From Glebionis coronaria (Eukaryota; Streptophyta; Magnoliopsida; Asterales; Asteraceae), in contig CM046882.1 of the NCBI GenBank assembly GCA_025667525.1, positions 22,580,488 through 22,644,487 of the forward strand: a stretch of 64,000 nt of DNA, in the 5' to 3' direction. Under the pieces are notes generated by a model. It saw only the letters and a list, made by a program, of their open reading frames with translations, was not told the DNA's origin and did no database searches. This document shows, piece after piece, positions 10,788-22,197 of the stretch (position 1 is its first letter; each line of letters begins with the position of its first letter). The position numbers and the translations under genes were made by a program.

Positions 10788-11716
10788 TGAATTTGACCTG
10801 TTGAGTTCAAGTTTCCTGGAAAACGTGCAAAGAAAGCCCGAGGATTGTATCAGCAAAACAAATAGCAGCATCAACAAGATAAAAATCAGAAGAACAGCCG
10901 CATGAAACACTAGAAGCTTCTCCAAAGCTTGTAACAAATCAGCATCAGGTTGAATCTTTTCAGCAACATGAGCAGATTTGATGAGCCTTTACCAAGTAGC
11001 TGCTCGCTCTTGGGCTAGCTAGTCATTCTGGTGGAATAAGCATCACCCTGGGAGACTAGAACCCAGCCCAACTCTTAGAACGTGAATCAATGGTGAGTGG
11101 GAGTACCCTGATGATTTTAGGCAAACCATCACAGCCGTCAATGGATTTGATGCGTCTTTACCAGAAGCCGTACCCCTCTGGACTCGCCAACTCTTAGCAA
11201 TAAAGCATCGGTGAGTTGAACACCCTATAGCTTTAAGCAAGCTATTACAGCTATCAACGGATTTGATAAGATCTTTACCAAGAGCCGTACCCCCTTGGAT
11301 TAGCCACTTTTCAGTCCAAGACTATGGCAAGTGAAAACCATCCAGTTTTAGGTAACCTGGCAACCATCAACGGATTTGATAATCGCACCAGGAGCCGTAC
11401 CCTCAAGGTGAATCAACTTTTTCTTGTCGATGAGACATGGTAAGTTGAGAACCATTTGTTGTGTGGACCACGTCCAACACCAAGTCAAACCAAGTACCAG
11501 AACAAACTCAAACCAGGAACCACATGTTGAACCAACCAAGGGATATTATGTACAAGTATAAAAGCTAAACTGTGTTAAAGTATAAGCAGATATTATATAA
11601 AAAGTATTTTTTTTTTAACTATAAAGAATAAAAGTCACCAATCACTGTACCTATTGGTGAAAAGAATCAAAATAAGAACAAAAATTCAAAGTATAAACAC
11701 TTACAACCCATTCACC
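10788..11716 (-). other. Element C 3' UTR with hairpin repeat array
   Basis: No coding sequence. It is the counterpart of 33410-34453 in B and carries the same three-unit degenerate array (about 11050-11430), including the 19-nt hairpin at 11227-11245. It lacks the long AT microsatellite found in B, so that expansion is specific to B. Confidence 0.75.
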
Positions 11717-14700
11717 TTACATACCAGAAGCTGCCTTCTTATCCGCTAGCAACCGTGCTTGAATACCCTCCACCAAAGATGTAGCCATACTCGACTCATT
11801 CCCAGAAGGAGCAGTAGAAATCTGCAAGTGACTTGCCAACATTGCTTCCATGGAAGAAATAGTCAAAGGATACACAACATCCGTCAACATAAACACCACA
11901 TGACCAGAACCTAACTCCAACACATGAACTCCACATCCAGCATAAAGCTTCCAGCGAACAATCTCCCATTGCATTTGATCCTTCCATACGCCCAAAGGAG
12001 TAGCAGATGGAGGAGGATCCAACATAAGCTTGAGATCGGCCCAAAGACGGATACCAGGCCAGGAAGACACCGTCATGGGGTTAAACGGCATACTGGAATC
12101 AACAAGCCCAAACAACGCCATAAGATCCATACGGTCAGCCCACGATAACACACCCTGCAAACCCGTGACCATTCGCACAGTCCCATCACTCAAAGTTATC
12201 CGATGGGAGATGCCACCAGGAAGTGTTGTAGACCTCTCAACCGTATAACCTGTAATACTTCCATTGCCCAAAGGTAAGTCAGAATCGCTATCCGAAGCTG
12301 CATCAATTAAGTTCTCAGGATCACGTTTCTCAAAAGGAACTGATTTACCGCGGCGAACACGACGAGTAAGTTTCTGGCGAGTGGAACGTCGAGGCGTGGG
12401 AGCCGAAGGAGTGGATTCAACCTTCACCTGAACATCAGCAACAGCAGGAGAAGCAGTAGAAGTAGACTCATGAACATGTCCACCCAAAGAACCACTAGGA
12501 GCTGCATCAGAAGTAGGATTAGGTTGTGTTGCAGGAACTTGTGGTGATGAAGATGGCACATCCGAGGTAGCAGCAGTAGGTATGGTGGGATCAACAAAAG
12601 CACTTGCAGGAACATGGGTGGTGGTAGGAGTAACAGGTGTGGTGGTGGAAGCATGAGTGGTGGTGGTCGTAACAAAGATGGTAGTAGCAGGACCAGCAGT
12701 AGAACCAATTGGAGCAACCAAGGGTGTACTAGAAGGACCAACAGAAACAGCACCAGAACCAGAAGGACTACCATCAGAACCAGGATTGGGTACAGACGAA
12801 GGAGCAGTAGAAGCAGTCACACCACGAGGATGGTAAATAAATCTTTCCGGTATAGGTTGACTCTGACGCTTCACCATCTTCTCATAAAGAACCTTAAGCT
12901 CATCAAATGTCAAAGCTCGCACACGAGCCCAAGACCACGGAGCATTGAAATGAGCAGCAGATTGATATTTTACATAACGTTGCATCTGCTGGCGCTGCTC
13001 AGTCCGAGAAAGAGGTCTGTTCCTTCGCTGTTTCTTGAGTTCTTCAGCAAGAGTCAACTGATGCTTACGCATCATCACCATAGCACGCGGAATACAATTG
13101 TGTTCATCAACATCATCACCCAACAGATCTTTAAACTGAGCATAATCCCGAGTGAGAACAGTCAACACTTGCATCCATTCACCATCAGTCCAGTGCATAG
13201 CATCATGCTGAATTTGCGCACGCCTTCACTCACGGAGCTCTTCCTCAGCAGCTTTATCCTCCTCATCAATCTCAGCCTGAACCCGACGAGCAGCCTCTTC
13301 ACCAAGTCTGTCTTCTTCTAGCTGTCGACGAGAGCGCTTGCGGGTGGGAGATGGAGAATCAGTCATTGGAGCTTTTCCCTTCGGATCATTAGAGGGACCA
13401 GCATGAGAACCAGCAGCAGCATCAGAATCACCACCCATAGAAGGGGGAATAGCACTAGAAGAAGGAGAATTGGAGAACATTGGAGGACCAGGCAGATCAT
13501 CATAAACTTTATCAGCAAAGGCAGCCTTTGCCAGCAACGTCAAGCCATCCTCAACATTCTCCGCGCCCTCATCCTCAGAATCTGAAAGAACCACATGCTT
13601 CTTGCGACGACGCTGTTGATTCTCCAATACCTTTATACGATCGGCCAGAGGAAGAACAAACTCCCTTGTGAGCTTCCGATGTTGGTTCAAGTCAGCTTCC
13701 AAACAAGTCATCCTCTCATGGTACCTGTGCATAAGATCTAACAAAGATGTCAGTGTAGTAGGCTCCTCCGCCTGCCCACCAAGAGAACTTGGATCAGGGA
13801 AAGCATCACGGGAGCCTGAAGCAACATTGGGGTCAACCTGTGGAGAACTAGCAGCAAACGGGATATCAGTCGAGTGTGGGGCAGGGCTAGGAGGTGGAGT
13901 CTCCACAAATGGATACTGGTGTGGAATGGAGGAAGGACCAGCCTCGGAAGGGGATGGTTTTTCAACCACCACTTCCTCAACTAGCTCCTCCTCTACCACA
14001 GGAATGTCACCACCAGTAGGAGCCTCCTCCTCCTCCATGGGGTCATCATCTAACACAACCAACTCAGGAGCCTCCTCCTCCTGACCCATAGGACCCTGAG
14101 CCAACCCCATCATGGCTTCAGTCATGGGCCTCCAATCCCCAGTAAACCCATTCATCATATTGTAATACACTTTCGCTGTTAGTTTAGATGGTACATGCTC
14201 AGCCCTATCACGTGGAATGCAAACAAGTATTTGTTGAATAAACCTAGGGTACATAAGAAATTTCTTCCTAGAACCAGCAGTTGACAAATTACTAGCCATC
14301 CTCTCAAATAAATAATGTGAAAAATTAAACACTCTACCCTGGGCTAAACATATAAGACCAGTAGCCAAAGGAATAGGGAACGCATCCCAACTCCCCGACT
14401 TGAGACTCATACAATGGATTAAATAGTGAACTAGAAGCTTCCACTGAGGGGAAAACCTATTCTTTTGGAAGTTAAACTTCCCCCCATGTTCATAACCTAT
14501 GGCAGCCATACCCTCTAATACTTCCGAATTGGGAAGTGATACAACACCCCCCTCATCCTGAAGATGAAGAGAAGAGCGAATAGATGCTTCAGTGACCACA
14601 TAAGCACGACCATCTATGGTAGCATGGAGTGCTCGTGGACGTCCAGCCACAAAAGAATGAAGAACAGCTTCTACCATACTACCAGACTTGGCAGCAGGAT

Positions 14701-15586
14701 CAGAAGCAGAAGACATGGGACTAGATGCATATGACATGGGACCAGTATGCTGAATAGTATGCTGGATAGTATGCTGGGGAGAGACAGTATTGCTCGGGCT
14801 ACTTGCATATGACATGGGACTAGATGCCATAGAGCTCACAAAGGCTGAATTAGCAGGAGTGGGAAAAGAGTCACTCGGATATCCTCTCACATGAGGTTCG
14901 AATGTTCTGAGCCTATGAAACAAATCATCAAAGGTGAGATAATCAAGCCCACCTTTGGCTTTGAGAGAGATCACCACCTGGTTCCATGAGTAGGGTAAGG
15001 CTTTAAGAAACCTTGCATTAATGTCACCATCATCAGGTTTTGACCGTAGTTGATTCAATTGGCTCAAGATCTTCTGGAACCTATCATACCCTTGATTTAG
15101 ACCTTCAGTTTCTGAGATTTTGAATTCGGTAAATTCATCTCTCAGCATGGACCTCCGCATTTTATTTGACTCCTCATTCCCGCCGAACCTTGCTTCTATG
15201 CCATTCCAGATCTCTCTGGCATCATCCAAATGGTAGAAGCCACCCATGTGATCTTCAAGAAGAGATTGAAGCAAAATTGTTTTTGCTTTTACCTTCTTCT
15301 GAATAGCGATGATTTCCTCATGAGTTTTAGGGTCAAGAAGAGTAATATTACCGTTCTTGTCTCGTCCAGTAAGCTTCCTGTTGTTTCCATTCAGAATGAT
15401 CTTCCAAAGATCTTGATCAGTGTTGGTGATCCACCATTCCATCTTCATTGCCCAATTATCATATTCACCCTTTTTCAGAAGAGGGAATTTTCCATTCGTG
15501 TTGGAGACCGTAGCCAGGATCTGCTGAGGTTGCACAATTTTAGGAGTGCCTTCTTCTCCTGTTTGAGTAGAAGTTGAGGCAGACAT
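11717..15586 (-). pseudogene. Element C gag-ORF3 in-frame fusion
   Basis: ATG at 15586-15584 opens the gag frame. About 314 residues of the Copia gag domain and Ser/Pro linker run to ...H-S-F-V-A, then switch without frame change into ORF3 at G-R-P-R-A-L-H. The joint lies at 14644-14651, where gag and ORF3 of B share the 8-mer TGTGGCTG. The zinc knuckles, protease, integrase, RT, RNase H and the first part of ORF3 are absent. ORF3 then runs through its globular domain, an E/P-rich linker, a coiled-coil region, a Thr/Pro/Ser-rich stretch and the C-terminal C-G-V-H domain. One TGA (13226-13228, Arg codon in B) splits the ~1,290-codon frame; otherwise it is open. A chimeric capsid-type protein is possible but unproven. 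Confidence 0.85.
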
Positions 15587-16651
15587 GATAAACAGATTGT
15601 TAGTAATAAGAGAACTTGATTCTGCTTGTATAGAGACCCTCCCAGGCTCTGATGTTTAGTGATGTGATATTCCATATTTATCTAACACATATCACAAAAG
15701 GTTACGTGGGTTTTTAGATATGGACGGGGTTTTCAATGGTTTTTTAATTATATGATGGTATATATGGACATGCATGTGTACTATTTTTGGAGATAGATAT
15801 GGTGAAAATATGGGAATAGGTTGATTTTTGAGGAAATGATAACACGATCCCTGATTTATTAGAGTTTTTCTTTGATCGTGGGTGTTGAAGCTATTATGGG
15901 ATGTGATATGCTGCGTGATATGACCCACTCACCAAATATGGTGAATTCCTAGTTTATAGGGATTGTGGTTTATTCTTTTATTTATTGGTTGCTTGGTCAA
16001 AGACGTTATCTCACGAAGTATATGTGATATCCGAGAGTTTTGATGGTTAATCACATTTGTGATTTTAAGTTTGTTATGGGCTGGATGTCCTACATAGACG
16101 GGCTTAAGAAACAAGAATATTTCTTTATACAGCTAGAGTATGCCAGAGTATTTCACAGCAAAAACGTGTGGTATTCAAATATTTTGTGGAGACATGGTTG
16201 GCTGATTTTCAGGAAGTATTCACAAGTTTCCATATATACTTCCTTGCTTAACGTAATTTTTGGAGGAAAAGGATACTTTATGATAGGTATTTGTGGACGT
16301 GGGATAAATGCGTAATGGGCTAACGTGGTTTCGGTTGGATATGGGCTTAATTAGCATGGGCTTTAAGTAATTATTTAAAGTGCCACGTTTATATATTTTG
16401 AGATACCACCAGGTTCGCAACAACAAAACAGCTTCGGCAACAGTATAGCAACAGGCGGTGACAGCATGAAAAAAAAACAAAAACAAAAAAAAAACAAATA
16501 GAATGGGGTTCGAGATGCTACTGGTAGGTTTTCGTTGGTCATTGCTACTGGTGAGCTATGGTTCCTTCTGGTCATTGAAGTTGATGCTTGATTATTTATT
16601 TGATGTTGTAGTTGAGTTTCACAAATTTGTTTCTTATTATATCAGCATTTA

Positions 16652-16871
16652 GGTGAGCAATACACCTTGTCTTTGGACTAAATATATTGTTACAGCTTAC
16701 AACTGGCTAATAGTTGTGAAGGTTAGCAGTTCCCATGTACCAAAAACTGTTGGTGAGCAATACACCTTGTCATTTTGATCAAAAATATATCATTTTGACT
16801 AAATATATTGTTATAGCTAACAGCTGGCTCATAGTTGTGTGGTTATCAGTTCCCGTGTTACAAAAACTGGA
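16652..16871 (+). repeat. ~100-bp direct duplication with conserved hairpin
   Basis: Unit 1 is 16652-16751; unit 2 is 16752-16871 with about 19 extra bases. Both keep GGTG/CACC and ACAACT or ACAGCT with AGTTGT stems. The first unit is also present inverted at 22196 onward. Confidence 0.7.
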
Positions 16872-17039
16872 TAAAATGCATGATATAAGACACAAGTTTG
16901 GGAGGTTCCACTTCTTCATCAAATTGGTTCTACTTGATTTTCTTCATCAGTGATCACTCCAAGGTACCTATCGGATTGGACATGCATTTCTTCAGGGGAA
17001 GCATACATGGATCGAGGGGAAGCTTAGTCTTCATGGTGG

Positions 17040-17165
17040 ATTCCTACTAGTCGGTTCCTACTGGTCGTTACTACTGGTAGCTCCTACTGGTCGCTCCTAC
17101 TGGTCGTTACTACTGGTCGTTCCTACTGGTCGTTACTACTGGTCGTTCCTACTGGTACGTTATGG
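17040..17165 (+). repeat. CTACTGGTCGT-type short tandem repeats
   Basis: About ten near copies of a 12-13-bp unit with core ACTGGTCGT alternating TTCCTACTGG and TTACTACTGG. The core C-T-G-G-T is frequent elsewhere in these elements' non-coding parts (16520-16590, 29800-30020, LTR U3). Confidence 0.8.
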
Positions 17166-17757
17166 TTTCTTCTGGTGGTATTTGCTGGTTCCTGCTGTTC
17201 GTTAAGAAAAAGGAAAAAAAGGGGGGGGAGTTCATCTTGACGAGGGGTATAGATCGTTTCGGAGGTTCAGTTTATGCTATAATTCTTAACTGGAACAGTT
17301 ACACGCTCTTTTACAAATATTTGGGGGGCATATGATACCATACAGTTCATGATATGATCATCACAAAATTAGCATGATCATAAGCATCGAGTGGTTTCTG
17401 GTTGATCCGTCAGAGCTCACTGAGACTATCGGCCATTGCATGTGATCGCCATGCATATATTGACTAAGAGAATTATTCAAAGACATTTTATTACATGATA
17501 TTGTAATAAGCATGTCTTTTTCATACTGAAGGAAGAAATGATCTATGCCACTGAGTTCAAGATTCAAGAGATGGTTAGTATGATTGTTTATATACTTAAC
17601 CATCTACATGCATCACTTAAGGGGAAGCGTCTACGAGTTGCACAAAACCCTATTTGCTGATTACAAAAAGGGGAAGAATAGTTAGATGTGCAGCTTATTA
17701 TCGTGATGACATGTTCGCGCATTGTTTCTTCATGCACATTGTTTTGTAATATCAAAT

Positions 17758-17767
17758 AGGGGAAGAT
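17758..17767 (+). other. Polypurine tract before the 386-bp LTR
   Basis: AGGGGAAGAT directly precedes the LTR at 17768, showing that internal 3' sequence of an element lies to the left of this LTR. Confidence 0.75.
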
Positions 17768-18153
17768 TGTTAGGACATACAGATTTGATGATTACAAAAC
17801 CTATAGGAAGAGATGAAGACAGAAGAAACAATAAGGACCTAATATGTAATATTAGGTTAGCTTAGTTAATAAGCTAGGGTTTGGCTTGTAAACCCTAGTC
17901 CCTCTATTATATAAAGAGGGTTAGACACACATGTTGAGCATTCATTTCAGATACAATGTAAACTAAAGGTGTGTGTGTGTTCCTCCTGGTGTCGAGCCTA
18001 TAAGGCACCAGGAGCTAGTAGTTAGTAGCTTATTAGTATTTTATGAATAAGAAAGCCTTGTTCATAACTTTGATTGTGTTTGTTATTATGTTCCGCTGTG
18101 CATTACAATCATTGTTATATATCCCAGATGAGTCTAGATCCTAAGACTCAACA
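17768..18153 (+). repeat. Second LTR type (386 bp), single copy
   Basis: Runs TGTTAGGACATAC to AAGACTCAACA. It shares only its ends with the 465-bp type. It has a TATA box (TATATAAAG, about 17907-17915). It is bounded by a polypurine tract on the left and a PBS on the right, so it serves as the 3' end of one element and the 5' end of another. No partner copy exists in the window. Confidence 0.85.
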
Positions 18154-18155
18154 AG

Positions 18156-18167
18156 TGGTATCAGAGC
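18156..18167 (+). other. Primer-binding site after the 386-bp LTR
   Basis: TGGTATCAGAGC two bases after the LTR end, the same primer site as in B. Sequence identity between this copy's gag leader and C's inverted gag leader begins at position 5 of this site. Confidence 0.88.
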
Positions 18168-18226
18168 CTGGGAGGGTCTCTATACAAGCAGAATCAAGTT
18201 CTCTTATTACTAACAATCTGTTTATC

Positions 18227-20981
18227 ATGTCTGCCTCAACTTCTACTCAAACAGGAGAAGAAGGCACTCCTAAAATTGTGCAACCTCAGCAGATCCTGGC
18301 TACGGTCTCCAACACGAATGGAAAATTCCCTCTTCTGAAAAAGGGTGAATATGATAACTGGGCAATGAAGATGGAATGGTGGATCACCAACACCGATCAA
18401 GATCTTTGGAAGATCATTCTGAATGGAAACAGCAGGAAGCTTACTGGACGAGACAAGAACGGTAATATTACTCTTCTTGACCCTAAAACTCATGAGGAAA
18501 TCATCGCTATTCAGAAGGAGGTAAAAGCAAAAACAATTTTGCTTCAATCTCTTCCTGAAGATCACATGGGTGACTTCTACCATTTGGATGATGCCAGAGA
18601 GATCTGGAATGGCATAAAAGCAAGGTTCGGCGGGAATGAGGAGTCAAATAAAATGCGGAGGTCCATGCTGAGAGATGAATTTACCGAATTCAAAATCTCA
18701 GAAACTGAAGGTCTAAATCAAGGGTATGATAGGTTCCAGAAGATCTTGAGCCAATTGAATCAACTACGGTCAAAACCTGATGATGGTGACATTAATGCAA
18801 GGTTTCTTAAAGCCTTACCCTACTCATGGAACCAGGTGGTGATCTCTCTCAAAGCCAAAGGTGGGCTTGATTATCTCACCTTTGATGATTTGTTTCATAG
18901 GCTCAGAACATTCGAACCTCATGTGAGAGGATATCCGAGTGACTCTTTTCCCACTCCTGCTAATTCAGCCTTTGTGAGCTCTATGGCATCTAGTCCCATG
19001 TCATATGCAAGTAGCCCGAGTAATACTGTCTCTCCCCAGCATACTATCCAGCATACTATTCAGCATACTGGTCCCATGTCATATGCATCTAGTCCCATGT
19101 CTTCTGCTTCTGATCCTGCTGCCAAGTCTGGTAGTATGGTAGAAGCTGTTCTTCATTCTTTTGTGGCTGATGTTACTGCTGAACAACAACTTGCTTTTGA
19201 TGACTTCAAACAGATCGATAAACTTGATCTGGATGAGATAGATCTTAAATGGCAGATGGCCATGCTTACTCTTAGGGTTCACAAGTTTGAGAAGAAAGCA
19301 GGAAGGAAATTTAATTACAACCCTCGGGAGCCAGCAAGATTCGATAGAAGCAAGGTACGGTGCTACAACTGCCAGCAACAGGGACACTTTGCAAGAGAGT
19401 GCCCTAGCAAGAATGATCAGGAGAAGAGCAGGTACTCCGCTTTCAAGGTTCAGGAGGTTAAAGATGACAGGAAGGCATTGGTATCTGTTGACTCTATGGT
19501 CAACTGGAATGATCATCAGGCTTCTACTCTGGAATCAGCGGAATCCACGACTGATGTGTTGGCAATGATTGCTGGGAATCTCTCTGATGCAGAAGAAGCA
19601 GAAGAGTTTGCTCTTATGGGCATCTCACCTCAGGTACAACATTGTCCTCTTGGTTGTCATGATAAATACACAGATGTGTTGTCCCAATTTAATGAAGTAA
19701 ATGATCAAAATGATAAGTATTATTTAGAGGTACAAGCCTATAAAGCTTCATTAAACACATTGGAACAACAAAAGAAGTGGTTACAAGATACACAACGTGC
19801 GTATGAGGATAAAATCAGGATACTAAGCATTGATTTAGAAAACACTACAAATATGCTTAAATATACAGAAACTGAAAGAGATGCTAGTATCAAAGAAAAA
19901 GAGGAGATGCAAGCTAAATTAGATGCTACAATGTTAAGATTTGACAAATGGCAAAAGGCAAAAGGCACCTAAAAATCTTTCAAAATTAATTGATAGTAGC
20001 ATGTCTGGCAGAACTAAAAGAGGCTTAGGATTTGAAAAATATATTGATTCTGAAGATGTATTTGATTTATCTTTCTCAAGCGTCTTTGATGCCGACAAAG
20101 AGGATGAGGGCAAACCTAGTTACAATAGGTTTAAACCAGCAGCAGAAATGCATGCTGTCCCTCCTCCTCTTACTGGAACTTTCATGCCCACCTCATGGCA
20201 TAATGACTCGGATGGATCATAGATGCTTGAGTCCCCAACAAGTTCTACTAATACTAACGACTTTGTCTCATGTACTTTCAGTGACAAAGCCGGTGACTCT
20301 GCATCTAATGGTTCAAGTGAAGAGTCAAGACCAACGAGTTCTAAGTCGAATGAACATGCTGCTACTGGTGCTAGGAAGTGTGAAGAAAAAGTTGCTGTCA
20401 AGTCCAGTGTGTCTGGTCCTTGTTTATTGAGTCCTAGGAAGAATGTTTTTCCTAGAAATCTGTGTAATAAAGTAGGCAGTATGAAACAGTCTCATTCTAA
20501 TAAAAGGTCTTTCAAAACATGTTTTGTTTGTGGCAGTTCCTTTCATTTAATTAAAGATTGTGATTATTATGACACACATGCATCTGTTAATCATGCTTTA
20601 CTTGCTCCCGGTTCACCAGGAGCTGCTCCATATGCTACTAGAAGACTTAATCCTAGTGCTCCAATGTTTCATACTTCTAGAGTATCCTCTCCTTTCACGT
20701 CTGATTATTGGAGAGAAAATGGATTCCAAACAACTAGTAATTATTTTCCAAATTATAATCCAAACTATGCGCATCATTTTGACCACACGTATTTTGGTTT
20801 GGGAAATTTGGGGACTGCTGTTAAGCCCTCAGCAGGTTGTTCCTGGTCAAATAATAATACCCATATGATGAATAGGCAACCAAGGAACAATGGTGGATCT
20901 CATCAATCTTCTTGACATTCTTCTAATGATCCACAAGGCAGGCTCAAACCTGAAAAGGTTTGGGTCCCCTTAAGACACTAA
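18227..20981 (+). pseudogene. gag: gag of the composite block
   Basis: ATG at 18227 starts MSASTST. The Copia gag domain, Ser/Pro linker with a duplicated Q-H-T-I motif, first CCHC knuckle (near 19363) and coiled coil follow. A 7-bp duplication (AAAAGGC) near 19955 shifts the frame and ends the first ORF at 19972. The frame continues at 19973-20222 to a TAG (CAG in B) at 20220-20222, then 20223-20915 with a second knuckle C-F-V-C...H...C (about 20521-20562), to a TGA (TGG in B). The ancestral frame then reaches a TAA at 20979-20981, which B shares and is therefore probably native. Three private lesions make this copy inactive. Confidence 0.85.
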
Positions 20982-21011
20982 CTTTTGCATTCTATTATAT
21001 TGTTGTTGTAG

Positions 21012-22197
21012 GTTACTCCATACCAGGATCCTAGTCTAGGCATTGTTGATAGTGGTTGCTCCAGGAGCATGACTGGCAATAAAAGCCTTCTCTCTAACTT
21101 TGTACCATTTTATGGAGGCAAGGTCTATTTTGGTGGAGGTGAAGGCAGAATCACTGGCAAAGGAACGATAAAGACTCCAAATCTAAATTTTAAGCAGGTC
21201 TACTATGTGGAAGCACTTCAACACTTCAACTTGATATCGGTCTCTCAGATTTGTGACAAGAAGCAGTTTGTACTCTTCACCGATACTGATGCACTTGTGT
21301 TGTCCAAAGATTTTCAGCTTCCGACTCACAAGTACTACTCAGAATTCCTAGAAGACACAATCTATATAGTATCAAGTTGAATGAGGTCAACCCTACTGGT
21401 CAACTAGCATGTCTGGTTGCAAAAGCCTCAGAAGATGAAGCCACTAAATGGCACCGAAGGATGGGACATGTGAACTTCAAGACCATTCACAAACTTGCCA
21501 ATATGAATCTGGTCTCTGGTTTACCTCCCAAGACGTTTCGAAATGATATAAATTGTATTGCCTGCAGCAAAGGCAAACAACACAAAGCATCCTTCAAGGC
21601 CATTACTGCTTTAAGTCTTATTACTGAACCATTGCAGCTTCTACACATGGACTTATTTGGTCCTACCTCCATCAGAAGCATTGACCACAAGCAATTTTGT
21701 TTGGTGGTGACTGATGGTTATAGCAGGTTTGCGTGGGTGTTCTTCATGGCTGCCAAAAGTGAGACCTACTCAATTCTTCGAGATTTTCTTACCTTGATAG
21801 AGAATCAGTTGTCCAAGAAAGTTAAAGGTATTCGATGCGACAATGGAACCGAGTTTAAAAATAGAGACCTCATCGCACTTTGCAATGCTAAGGGCATCAA
21901 AAGAGATTATAGTGCTGCTAGGACTCCTCAACAGAATGGTGTGGCAGAAAGAAAGAACCGGACACTAATAGAAGCAGCAAGAACTATGCTTGCTGATTCC
22001 AAGCTTTCGACCATGTTCTGGACAGAAGCTGTTAATACTGCAAGTTATGTTTTGAATAGGGTGTCTATTACCAATCCACACAAGAAAACACCTTATGAGC
22101 TGCTCACGGGCAAAGTTCCAAATATTGCTCATTTGAAGCCTTTTGGGTGTCCAGTCACCATTCTGAATACTAGTGACTATTTGGGGAAGTTTGATGG
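21012..22197 (+). pseudogene. pol: Partial pol (protease and integrase) of the composite block
   Basis: Begins just after a splice-acceptor-like TTGTTGTAG and reads V-T-P-Y-Q-D-P, then the protease D-S-G. The GAG-pre-integrase zinc domain (H...H...C...C) and the integrase core with Asp, Asp and Glu residues follow. A 4-bp deletion near 21322 relative to B shifts the frame, so it reads as 21069-21380 then 21377 onward. Coding similarity to B stops at ...G-K-F-D-G, where antisense non-coding DNA is joined. RT and RNase H are absent. Confidence 0.85.

Larger units (their letters stand above)
15654..17757 (+). other. Non-coding 3' portion of a LARD-like element
   Basis: No supported ORF. The segment 16500-16741 is closely matched in inverted orientation by 22196-22450. 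It contains a 100-bp direct duplication starting at 16652 and 16752 (GGTGAGCAATACACC... to ...AAAAACTG) and an array of TACTGGTCGT-like units at 17040-17165. It leads straight into a polypurine tract and LTR, so it is a 3' end in plus orientation. Confidence 0.6.
15654..22197 (+). mobile_element. Composite block in C: non-coding 3' part, LTR, gag and partial pol
   Basis: On the plus strand the order is non-coding 3'-end sequence, polypurine tract, a 386-bp LTR of another type, PBS, gag, and pol truncated in integrase. The left edge falls inside the primer-binding site of C's gag leader: GGCTCTGAT is shared, then sequence diverges after 15653. The right edge joins sense pol to antisense non-coding sequence at a 3-base overlap (TGG, 22195-22197). 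No second copy of this LTR and no target duplication is visible, so it is not a simple nested insertion. An aberrant reverse transcription product or later rearrangement is more likely. Confidence 0.7.

Noticed and set aside
14644..14651. Splicing as the origin of the gag-ORF3 joint
   Set aside because: No GT-AG borders can be placed within the shared 8-mer on the parental sequences in B.
16040..17603. Short ORFs in the non-coding part of the composite block and in the 22362-22967 region
   Set aside because: Low complexity, no counterpart frame in the inverted copy, no domain.
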